Of a stretch of DNA of 5,421 bases, positions 1-5,421 are shown in pieces. Position 1 is the stretch's first letter; each line of letters begins with the position of its first letter. The stretch is from an uncultured Actinomycetes bacterium (lineage in GTDB: Bacteria > Actinomycetota > Actinomycetes > S36-B12 > UBA5976). Location of the stretch: contig CAJBBC010000125.1 of assembly GCA_903951185.1 (NCBI GenBank), forward strand, positions 1-5,421. The letters are read 5' to 3'. Under the pieces are notes generated by a model that saw only the letters and a list, made by a program, of their open reading frames with translations, searched no databases and had not been told where the DNA came from. The position numbers and the translations under genes were made by a program.

Positions 1-1731
1 GTTGAGATTGATGGTGGCACAGTCGAAGTAATTAATAGTTATTTAATTTCTGCAGCGGAACAAATGCGTCGCACTTTAATTCGAACCGCATTTAATCCCG
101 TAATTTACTCAGTATTTGATTTTGGTATCAGTATTTACAACGCTGACATCGAACCTATGGCTGAGGCTCCTGGCATTACATCCTTTATGGGTGCAAATGA
201 CTACGCACTCCCAAGAGTTATTGAGTATGTTGGGCTCGAAAATCTAAATCCTGGTGACGTAGTTTTACTAAATTACCCTTACTGGAATTCAGCTCATGCA
301 TATGATGCGATGTTATTTGCGCCAGTTTTTTGGGAAGAAGATAAGTTACCTGCCGCCTTTTTGGCAGTCCGTGCACACTGGATGGATCTTGGAGCGAAAG
401 ATCCAGGTTATGTTTTAGATTCAACAGATATGCACCAAGAAGGGCTTATTTTTCCAGGCACAAAAATTGTAAAACGAGGGGTTATAGACAACGAAATAGT
501 TGAATTGATTCGATTCAATTCTCGGCTTCCGGATCTAACTATTGGTGATTTTCATGCACAACTAGCTTCTCTGCGCGTAGGCGAGAGGCAATTACACGAA
601 CTCTGGACAAAGTTTGGAAGAGATACTGTAGATGTTGCCGTTCAGACTGTAATGAAATCTGGAGAAGCAGCCGCTTGGCGAGCCTTAGAACGTATTCCAC
701 ACGGTACCTACAGTGCTGAAGATTGGTTGGATGATGACGGGATAACAGAAGATCCGATTCTCATGTCTGTGGTTGTTACTGTAGATGAAAATGGAATGAC
801 TGTTGATTTTTCAAACAGCTCACCGACAGTTCTCGGACCGGTTAATTTACCATTTGGCGCAACTCAAAGCATGGCCCGCACGGCATTTAAATTGCTGACA
901 ACTCCAGAATTACCCACAAATAGTGGACACTATTCACCCCTTAAAGTGATTGCTAAACCAGGCACTTTATTTAATGCTCAGTACCCATCCTCTACTTTCA
1001 CGCAGTGGACAACGATGGCTGCATTTGAATTAATATTTAAAGCACTTTCAGAAACAATGTCAGAAATACCTGCATCTTCTGGTTCGGACGAACCAGGATT
1101 TATGGCGCTAGGCTTCGATCCGCGCACAGATAGCGATTTTGTTATTTCAAATAACGAAGGAGTTGGCTGGGGCGGAAATTCAAAACGCGATGGAGCCTCA
1201 GGCCAGATGCACTTATCGCTAAACATAGTTCGAAATACTCAGATTGAACTGCTCGAGAATAAGGCAACCCTTCATCACGAATCGTTGGAATTAGTGACTG
1301 ATTCAGGTGGAGCCGGAATGCACCGGGGTGGACTTGGCGTAAAAAGAGTTGTCCGTTTCACAAGCGATGGCGAGGTTCTTTCAATGAAAAAAAAGACCCA
1401 AACTTATCCTTGGGGAGTTGGCGGTGGCCTAGAACCCAAATTCACAAACAGTATGGTTGTTTGGCCTGGAACACCAAAAGCTAAACCTTTACGTATGCGT
1501 CGCGAAAAAATGGCAAAAGATGAAGTTTTTGAGAATATGTCTGCCGGCGGCGGTGGCTGGGGGAATCCTTTGGCGCGAGATTTAGACCTAATTATGGATG
1601 ATGTGCAAAATTTAAAGGTTTCCACTGAGTCGGCCCGTGATGTTTACGGGGTCGAAATACTGTCAGCTACCGAAGTCAGGGAAACAGCACAAAGACTCGA
1701 ATTTCAGGCTAAATCGGCCAAAAATAAGTAA
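1..1731 (+). CDS. hyuB: Hydantoinase B / 5-oxoprolinase-type subunit (HyuB family), 5' end outside window
   Basis: The HyuB family partners with HyuA in ATP-dependent opening of cyclic amides (5-oxoproline, N-methylhydantoin) or in related carboxylations; these enzymes act in the cytoplasm. The frame is open from base 1, and the 21 codons before the first ATG (base 64) already match the family N-terminus (VEVINSYLISAAEQMRRTLI), so the real start lies just outside the window. Numbering from the ATG at 64, visible family signatures are the RTAFNPVIY region (7-15), RAHWMDLG (103-110), HQEGL (124-128), GDFHAQLASLRVGER (161-175), SPLKVIAKPGT (291-301), GWGGNSKRDG (368-377), DSGGAGMHRGGLG (413-425) and the C-terminal GGGGWGNPL (495-503). 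D19, H78, D81 and H105 line up, by remembered spacing, with the metal ligands of caprolactamase and acetone carboxylase. The usual NDPY and RAHH motifs are altered (NYPY, RAHW). At 576 visible residues the length is normal for the family. Actual substrate unknown; the enzyme could be an oxoprolinase, hydantoinase or carboxylase subunit. Confidence 0.9.
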   Translation, partial: VEIDGGTVEVINSYLISAAEQMRRTLIRTAFNPVIYSVFDFGISIYNADIEPMAEAPGITSFMGANDYALPRVIEYVGLENLNPGDVVLLNYPYWNSAHAYDAMLFAPVFWEEDKLPAAFLAVRAHWMDLGAKDPGYVLDSTDMHQEGLIFPGTKIVKRGVIDNEIVELIRFNSRLPDLTIGDFHAQLASLRVGERQLHELWTKFGRDTVDVAVQTVMKSGEAAAWRALERIPHGTYSAEDWLDDDGITEDPILMSVVVTVDENGMTVDFSNSSPTVLGPVNLPFGATQSMARTAFKLLTTPELPTNSGHYSPLKVIAKPGTLFNAQYPSSTFTQWTTMAAFELIFKALSETMSEIPASSGSDEPGFMALGFDPRTDSDFVISNNEGVGWGGNSKRDGASGQMHLSLNIVRNTQIELLENKATLHHESLELVTDSGGAGMHRGGLGVKRVVRFTSDGEVLSMKKKTQTYPWGVGGGLEPKFTNSMVVWPGTPKAKPLRMRREKMAKDEVFENMSAGGGGWGNPLARDLDLIMDDVQNLKVSTESARDVYGVEILSATEVRETAQRLEFQAKSAKNK

Positions 1732-1812
1732 ATAGTTAAAGTCTCGGGTTATGCAATCGTTACCAAATTCTTTTTTAAAAGTTATTGCGCACCGTTTGGG
1801 AAATCCCTAGTC

Positions 1813-1830
1813 TTAACCCAACATGGTTAA
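1813..1830. repeat. Inverted repeat TTAACC-N6-GGTTAA
   Basis: Perfect 6-base arms (1813-1818 and 1825-1830) are separated by CAACAT. The arm word resembles that of the second inverted repeat, whose centre is about 26 bases downstream, so the two could be paired operator sites for a dimeric regulator. Six-base arms in AT-rich DNA can arise by chance, so this is a candidate only. Confidence 0.35.
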
Positions 1831-1839
1831 TTCCTCTTT

Positions 1840-1856
1840 CTTTAACATAGTTAAAG
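1840..1856. repeat. Inverted repeat CTTTAAC-ATA-GTTAAAG
   Basis: Perfect 7-base arms (1840-1846 and 1850-1856) surround a 3-base centre, 43 bases before the start of the binding-protein gene. The right half with its centre (ATAGTTAAAG) is repeated exactly just after the hyuB stop at 1732-1741. The position suits an operator or a site overlapping the promoter; no regulator gene is in the window to pair it with. Confidence 0.4.
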
Positions 1857-1887
1857 CGTGGGAACGATTCCATGAACTAAGCCAGAT

Positions 1888-1894
1888 AAAGGAG
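1888..1894 (+). promoter_or_regulatory. Shine-Dalgarno site of the substrate-binding protein gene
   Basis: AAAGGAG ends 5 bases before the ATG at 1900. This is a strong site and fixes that ATG as the start, which also gives a complete lipoprotein signal peptide. It is clearly stronger than the site of the downstream permease gene, consistent with a binding protein made in excess. Confidence 0.85.
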
Positions 1895-1899
1895 ACAAC

Positions 1900-3489
1900 A
1901 TGGCTGATTTACTAAAAGCAAGGGAATCGAAACTTCTTCGGGTCCTTGCTTCGGCTTTTGCCACAATGCTAATCGTCACAGGTTGTTCATCCGGTGGATC
2001 GGAAACTTCCGACGAATCGGGATCGACACCAACCACGATCGTTTTAGCTGACAACGAACCACCACAGACATTCGATCCAATTCAAGCAGGTAACTCAACA
2101 GTTAACGCTGTCGTTATACCTCTTTACGACACCTTGATCGATTTCGATGCAAAAAGCGAACTTGGGTCTAGATTGGCCGAAAGTTGGACAGTTTCCGAGG
2201 ATGGCTTAAAAATAGACATGACTTTGCGGTCCGGAGTTAAATTCCATGATGGAGCCGAACTCACATCCGCAGACGTGCAATACACCATGGATCGCGTGAA
2301 GGAACTTAATGTGGGTGTTGCTGCAGAAGTCTTGGCTTACGATTCAACAACAGTTAAAGACAACTTGAACTTTACGATCAATTTGTCTGAACCTTCCGCA
2401 CCTTTCCTAAGCGCTCTTTCCCGAATTTATATTCTGAATTCAGCACTTGTTAAAGCAAACGAAGGAAGTGACCTCGGTCAAGCTTGGTTGTCTAGTAACG
2501 ATGCTGGTTCGGGTCCATACACACTAAAGAGTTATGCTACGAACCAAGAAGCTGCCTTTGAGAAATTCCCTGATTATTATCGAGGGTTTGATGGACAAGC
2601 GGACAGTGTCGTAATTCGATACATCGTAGAAAGTTCTACACAACGTGATGCACTTCTAAACGGAGACGTTGACATTGCCTACGATGTTGCTACAACTGAC
2701 TTAGCTAGCTTTGAAAGTAACGCTGATTTCGAAGTAACTAAAGCAGATACCTTAGTTCAGCTCTACATCTTCTTTAACATGCAAAAAGGTGAAACAGTTG
2801 ATCCTAAAGTTCGTGAAGCAATCAGACTTGCCTACGACTATCAATCTCACGTAGATTCAATCCTTGCTGGTAATGGTGCAATTGCTGAAGGTCCACTTCC
2901 TTCAGTAATGAATTGTCATGCAAACATTGCTCCTGGAAAACAGGATCTTGAAAAAGCAAAACAATTGCTCGCCGAGGCTGGAAAGTCAGACCTTAAACTG
3001 ACCATGAGTTACTTATCAGTAATTGAAGAAATGAACCGCGCCGGTACACTTCTTCAGTCTGCACTTCGAGAAATCGGAGTGGAATTGACTCTTCAGACAG
3101 TTACATTCCCTGAATACATGGAACAAGTATCTACTGTTGAGACAACTCCTGATTTAGGAATGATTTATGCATTCCCTTCATATCCGGATCCTCATTCAGT
3201 TCTTGCGATCAACTTTGATTCAACATACATTGGTGGCGGATACAACTATGCGTCCTACAACAATCCAGAAGTTGATTCACTAGTTCGTGATGCAGCTGTT
3301 TCTACAGATCAAGCTGTTCGATGCTCTTTATATGAGGAAGTACAGCAAATCGTCGAGGGTGATTTTGTGTCAATCAATATTTCTAATCCAAAGTTCGTGG
3401 TTGTAAAACGAGCTGGGATAACTGGAGATATTTATCGACCGGCTCACCACAACACGTTAGATATCTACAACATCAAGTTAACAAACTAG
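1900..3489 (+). CDS. ABC transporter substrate-binding lipoprotein, family 5 (peptide/opine/nickel type)
   Basis: This is the extracytoplasmic solute receptor of the importer encoded just downstream. The 529-residue protein begins with a lipoprotein signal: charged n-region (K6, R8, K11, R14), hydrophobic stretch 15-27 and lipobox VTGC with the lipidated cysteine at C29, followed by a Ser/Gly/Glu/Thr linker to about residue 46. The mature domain shows the SBP_bac_5 hallmarks in order: TFDPIQAGN (57-65), LAESWTVSEDGL (92-103), LRSGVKFHDG (109-118) with LTSADVQYTMDRV (121-133), GSGPYTLKSY (203-212), LLNGDVDIAYDV (252-263), VREAIRLAYDY (304-314), LEKAKQLLAEAG (350-361), and a C-terminal SYPDPHS (427-433). 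Length is normal for DppA/OppA-type receptors. Apart from C29 there are only two cysteines, C339 and C475, which could form a disulfide in the exposed protein. Family assignment is secure; the ligand (dipeptide, oligopeptide, cyclic amide or other) cannot be read from sequence. Confidence 0.95.
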   Translation: MADLLKARESKLLRVLASAFATMLIVTGCSSGGSETSDESGSTPTTIVLADNEPPQTFDPIQAGNSTVNAVVIPLYDTLIDFDAKSELGSRLAESWTVSEDGLKIDMTLRSGVKFHDGAELTSADVQYTMDRVKELNVGVAAEVLAYDSTTVKDNLNFTINLSEPSAPFLSALSRIYILNSALVKANEGSDLGQAWLSSNDAGSGPYTLKSYATNQEAAFEKFPDYYRGFDGQADSVVIRYIVESSTQRDALLNGDVDIAYDVATTDLASFESNADFEVTKADTLVQLYIFFNMQKGETVDPKVREAIRLAYDYQSHVDSILAGNGAIAEGPLPSVMNCHANIAPGKQDLEKAKQLLAEAGKSDLKLTMSYLSVIEEMNRAGTLLQSALREIGVELTLQTVTFPEYMEQVSTVETTPDLGMIYAFPSYPDPHSVLAINFDSTYIGGGYNYASYNNPEVDSLVRDAAVSTDQAVRCSLYEEVQQIVEGDFVSINISNPKFVVVKRAGITGDIYRPAHHNTLDIYNIKLTN

Positions 3490-3513
3490 AGTCCTGCAAG
3501 GTTTGTTGAGCAT

Positions 3514-3519
3514 AGGTGG
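3514..3519 (+). promoter_or_regulatory. Shine-Dalgarno site of the dppB-like gene, buried in a hairpin
   Basis: AGGTGG lies 5 bases before the ATG at 3525 and is the only reasonable ribosome site for it. It decides the start: an in-frame GTG at 3516 falls inside this site and has no site of its own upstream. Most of the AGGTGG lies in the left arm of the inverted repeat at 3515-3566. Confidence 0.65.
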
Positions 3520-3566
3520 GAACCATGGCTAAGTTCGTTTTACAACGATTAGCTATGGTTCCCATC
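3515..3566 (+). repeat. Long inverted repeat / RNA hairpin over the dppB translation start
   Basis: The left arm 3517-3532 (TGGGAACCATGGCTAA) and right arm 3549-3564 (TTAGCTATGGTTCCCA) are reverse complements at 15 of 16 positions. The single mismatch, 3527 with 3554, is a G-U wobble in RNA. Two more outer pairs (3515 with 3566, and G-U 3516 with 3565) give 18 stacked pairs. Near the tip, CGTT (3536-3539) pairs with AACG (3544-3547) around loop TTAC. The stem holds most of the Shine-Dalgarno site and the whole start codon, while its right arm lies in codons 9-14 of the permease. The structure is read directly from sequence; translational repression or mRNA stabilisation is inference. Confidence 0.8.
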
Positions 3567-4535
3567 GTGTTGTGGGCTGTCGCAACACTTGTTTTTTTCA
3601 TGATCAAGTTGATTCCGGGTGATCCAGCTCGAGTTGCAGCTGGCCGAAGTGCAACTATTGAACAAGTTGAAGCTATGCGAGAGAAATTAGGTTTAACAAA
3701 ACCTTTATTCGAGCAATATTTTTCGTTTTTATCTCAAACAGTGCAAGGTGATTTAGGAACTTCGATATTTACCTTTAGACCAGTTTTAGTGGATTTAATG
3801 CAGGTATTACCTTCATCTATCGAACTGGTATTTGCAGCAATGTTAATAAATCTTTTTATAGCAATTCCTCTTGGAATTGTGACGGCGCTCGTCAGAGGAT
3901 CCAGGACAGATTTCGTTTTGCGTTTGCTGACTTTAATCGGTGCTACCGTACCCGTATTTTGGTTAGGCCTTGTTCTGCAGTATCTACTTGGTGCAAAACT
4001 AAAAATAGTTCCTATTTCTGGTCAAAAACCCAGCGGTGTACAAATTGAACGAGTTACCGGTATGACTACTTTGGACGCCTTTATTTCAGGTGACATTATG
4101 CTTTTCACTCAAACTCTTCGATACCTTGCGCTCCCAGCTTTCGTCTTGAGTTTGGCATTCATAGCAGTTTCGGCTCGAACTCTTCGATCTGGAATGATAA
4201 ATGTCCTAGATTCCGATTATGTGAAATTGGCAAGAGCCAAAGGTGTATCAGAAATTCGCATGGTATCTAAACATGCACTAAGAAATGCGATTCTCCCTAC
4301 CTTTACAATTCTTGGCATGCAGGTGGGTTGGATGCTTGGATCAACGGTGCTTGTTGAGTCAATTTTTGGCAGGCAAGGCATTGGTTCATATGCCACAACA
4401 GCAGTACTTCAAAAAGATATCTTCGCGGTAATTTCGGTAGTTTTGGTAATGGGTATCGTCGTAACTGTACTGAATTTGTTAGTTGATATTGGTCATAAAC
4501 TCATTGACCCAAGATTAAGAGTCAGTGGAGGTTAA
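3525..4535 (+). CDS. dppB: ABC transporter permease, DppB/OppB type
   Basis: First transmembrane subunit of the importer; with the DppC-like partner it forms the channel in the cytoplasmic membrane. The 336-residue protein (normal length) has the family's N-terminal layout: helix at about 10-28 followed by LIPGDPA (29-35), a soluble loop with EAMREKLGLTKPLFEQY (49-65), QGDLGTSIF (74-82), then a core of five helices (about 99-124, 132-156, 198-220, 256-280, 298-322). The EAA coupling loop that contacts the ATPase is DYVKLARAKGVS...HALRNAILP (231-258), and VESIFGRQGIG (277-287) and LIDPRLR (326-332) are further hallmarks. The ATG at 3525 was chosen over an in-frame GTG at 3516 because the latter sits in the ribosome site. 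The gene follows the binding protein by 35 bases, and its start lies in a strong hairpin. The symbol marks the family, not proven dipeptide specificity. Confidence 0.95.
   Translation: MAKFVLQRLAMVPIVLWAVATLVFFMIKLIPGDPARVAAGRSATIEQVEAMREKLGLTKPLFEQYFSFLSQTVQGDLGTSIFTFRPVLVDLMQVLPSSIELVFAAMLINLFIAIPLGIVTALVRGSRTDFVLRLLTLIGATVPVFWLGLVLQYLLGAKLKIVPISGQKPSGVQIERVTGMTTLDAFISGDIMLFTQTLRYLALPAFVLSLAFIAVSARTLRSGMINVLDSDYVKLARAKGVSEIRMVSKHALRNAILPTFTILGMQVGWMLGSTVLVESIFGRQGIGSYATTAVLQKDIFAVISVVLVMGIVVTVLNLLVDIGHKLIDPRLRVSGG
4526..4531 (+). promoter_or_regulatory. Shine-Dalgarno site of the dppC-like gene, inside the end of dppB
   Basis: TGGAGG lies in the last codons of the upstream permease gene, 5 bases before GTG 4537. 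It decides that start over the in-frame GTG at 4525, which overlaps this site. An out-of-frame ATG at 4535 (fused with the dppB stop as TAATG) lies only 3 bases away and would give a 17-residue peptide ending at 4588. Confidence 0.75.
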
Positions 4536-4536
4536 T

Positions 4537-5412
4537 GTGTTTAATTCGCCTAAGAAGAATTCAGATATTGGTTCATTCCGAAGGATAAAAAATTCACTTT
4601 CGTTGGGTGAAAAGTTTATATTTTTATTGATTTTTATCATTTTGTTTGCAGCCATCTTTGGAAAAAGTCTTGCTCCTTACGATCCATACTTTGTGAACCT
4701 AAAGGATTCTCTGTTACCACCAAGTTCGCAACATTGGTTCGGTACAGACGTCAACGGAAGAGATCTATTCAGTCGAATTTTAGTTGGGGCATCAAGTAGT
4801 CTTCTATCAACCTTGGCGGTCATAATGTTTGCCGCCTTAGTGGGAACTTTTTTTGGAACACTATCAGCCTTGGGACCACGCTGGGTAGATGAAATAATCA
4901 TGCGCATAAGCGATGTGGCATTAGCTTTTCCAGCATTGATTCTTTCATTAGGATTTGCAGCTGCACTAGGTCCGAGCTTGCGATCTGCTGTTATTGCTTT
5001 GGCATTAACTTGGTGGCCAGGGTATGCAAGACTAGTTCGAACATTCGTTCTTGATGTCAAACATCGTGAATACGTGGATGCAGCAAAAGTACTAGGTGTT
5101 TCAAAGACCAGATTAATTTTTAAACATATACTTCCTAACGCATTAATAAATCTCTATGTTCAAATCACCATTGATGTTTCTGCAGTCCTATTAGTTATTT
5201 CAGGTCTTTCATTTATTGGAATTGGAGCACAAGCACCATCTGCAGAGTGGGGTGCACTAGTTGCTGACGGCAGAAATTACATTCTGACTGGCTGGTGGAC
5301 TGTGATGATACCCGGTGCCGTCATTTGTATAACAGCAATACTTTTCAATCTTGCAGGTGATGCGTTACGAGTTATCAATGATCCGACTCTGGTTCGTAAA
5401 GGAGAAAAGTGA
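4537..5412 (+). CDS. dppC: ABC transporter permease, DppC/OppC type
   Basis: Second transmembrane subunit of the importer, pairing with the DppB-like protein. Counting from the GTG at 4537 it has 291 residues, normal for the family. It has a basic cytoplasmic N-terminus, a first helix at about 27-45, then APYDPY (46-51), the DppC hallmark HWFGTDVNGRDLFSRILVGA (66-85), and helices at roughly 87-111, 127-147, 148-165, 208-230 and 255-275. The EAA loop is EYVDAAKVLGVS...KHILPNAL (178-203) and the late signature LSFIGIGAQAPSAEWGALV (224-242) is intact. The start follows the dppB stop by 1 base, so translation is probably coupled; GTG 4537 has a well-placed TGGAGG, whereas GTG 4525 would overlap that site and extend into dppB. 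The symbol denotes the family; the transported solute is unknown. Confidence 0.95.
   Translation: MFNSPKKNSDIGSFRRIKNSLSLGEKFIFLLIFIILFAAIFGKSLAPYDPYFVNLKDSLLPPSSQHWFGTDVNGRDLFSRILVGASSSLLSTLAVIMFAALVGTFFGTLSALGPRWVDEIIMRISDVALAFPALILSLGFAAALGPSLRSAVIALALTWWPGYARLVRTFVLDVKHREYVDAAKVLGVSKTRLIFKHILPNALINLYVQITIDVSAVLLVISGLSFIGIGAQAPSAEWGALVADGRNYILTGWWTVMIPGAVICITAILFNLAGDALRVINDPTLVRKGEK
5398..5404 (+). promoter_or_regulatory. Shine-Dalgarno site for the next gene
   Basis: AAAGGAG, inside the last codons of the dppC-like gene, lies 4 bases before a GTG at 5409. It is the same 7-base word used by the binding-protein gene, which supports a real gene start at the window edge. Confidence 0.6.
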
Positions 5413-5421
5413 TCAACACAA
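5409..5421 (+). CDS. Probable start of the next operon gene (expected ABC ATPase), cut by window end
   Basis: The GTG at 5409-5411 overlaps the TGA stop of the dppC-like gene in the compact GTGA arrangement and is preceded by AAAGGAG at 4 bases. Only MINT is visible before the window ends. Dpp/Opp operons usually continue with one or two ATP-binding subunits (DppD, DppF types), and none is present here, so an ATPase is the natural guess. This rests on context alone; the four residues say nothing about function. Confidence 0.5.

Larger units (their letters stand above)
1732..1899 (+). promoter_or_regulatory. Intergenic leader of the transporter genes, candidate promoter/operator region
   Basis: This 168-base gap is the longest non-coding stretch in the window and is the natural place for a promoter of the importer genes. 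It is rich in GTTAA/TTAAC words: an exact 10-base direct repeat ATAGTTAAAG occurs at 1732-1741 and 1847-1856, and two inverted repeats lie at 1813-1830 and 1840-1856. No GC-rich stem followed by a T run is present after the hyuB stop, so readthrough from hyuB is possible. I could not settle on a -35/-10 pair; the best fits (TTGCGC at 1785 with TAGTCT at 1808; CATAGT at 1846) match the consensus poorly. The regulatory role is inferred from position and repeats. Confidence 0.45.

Noticed and set aside
978..1226. Minus-strand open frame of 82 codons inside hyuB, with similar ones at 218-424 and 1404-1625
   Set aside because: All lie opposite well-conserved HyuB segments, and their products look like low-complexity antisense translations with no domain signature.
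1753..1807. Possible terminator after hyuB: GCAAT/ATTGC arms (1753-1757, 1784-1788), CTTTTTTAAAAG (1770-1781), GGGAAATCCC (1798-1807)
   Set aside because: Arms are short, the loop of the first is 26 bases, the second is only A/T pairs with its T run in the 5' arm, and no T tract follows the third, so none looks like an intrinsic terminator.
1861..1871. GGAA-CGA-TTCC, resembling a LacI-type operator
   Set aside because: Arms are only 4 bases with an asymmetric centre and the flanks do not extend the symmetry; too weak to list as a site.
3516..3524. GTG at 3516 as the dppB start, adding three residues
   Set aside because: It overlaps the AGGTGG ribosome site and has none of its own; the ATG at 3525 has correct spacing and gives the usual family N-terminus.
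4525..4536. GTG at 4525 as the dppC start, adding four residues
   Set aside because: It overlaps the TGGAGG site and the end of dppB; GTG 4537 has a 5-base spacing to that site.
4677..5060. 127-codon open frame on the minus strand
   Set aside because: It lies wholly inside the dppC-like gene, whose protein has all family motifs; the antisense product has no recognisable features and the frame is a shadow.

Overview
The window is a stretch of one co-directional catabolic/transport cluster on the + strand. It holds the 3' part (nearly all) of a HyuB-type hydantoinase/oxoprolinase subunit, then a lipoprotein substrate-binding protein, then the two membrane permeases of a DppABC/OppABC-type ABC importer. 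The last 13 bases are probably the first codons of the next gene, expected to be an ATPase subunit. Nothing in the window looks like a mobile element, CRISPR array, RNA gene or phage region.

Organism: the DNA is AT-leaning (about 40% GC by eye on sampled lines). It has good Shine-Dalgarno sites, GTG starts and tight gene packing. The binding protein carries a lipobox followed by a Ser/Gly/Thr-rich linker, which is typical of Gram-positive lipoproteins. A low-GC, streamlined actinobacterium (for example of the freshwater/marine planktonic type) would fit, but this is inference from style only; a phylogeny of the proteins would decide it.

Layout: 1-1731 HyuB-like subunit, open at the left edge; 1732-1899 the only real intergenic gap, holding several GTTAA/TTAAC inverted repeats and no convincing terminator; 1900-3489 substrate-binding lipoprotein; 3490-3524 a short spacer leading into a striking hairpin (3515-3566) that buries the ribosome binding site and start codon of the next gene; 3525-4535 DppB-like permease; 4537-5412 DppC-like permease, starting 1 base after the previous stop; 5409-5421 probable start of the next gene, overlapping the DppC stop by 4 bases.

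How they may work together: the importer would bring in an oligopeptide or other small amide-containing solute. The HyuA/HyuB enzyme (HyuA not in the window, expected upstream) would open a cyclic amide such as 5-oxoproline or a hydantoin with ATP. The substrate cannot be read from the sequence. The most unusual signal is the 16-base near-perfect inverted repeat over the dppB translation start. It could hold permease synthesis below that of the binding protein or stabilise the binding-protein mRNA. Otherwise the window is a fairly ordinary uptake-and-catabolism locus, and I see no clear evidence of a wholly new system.
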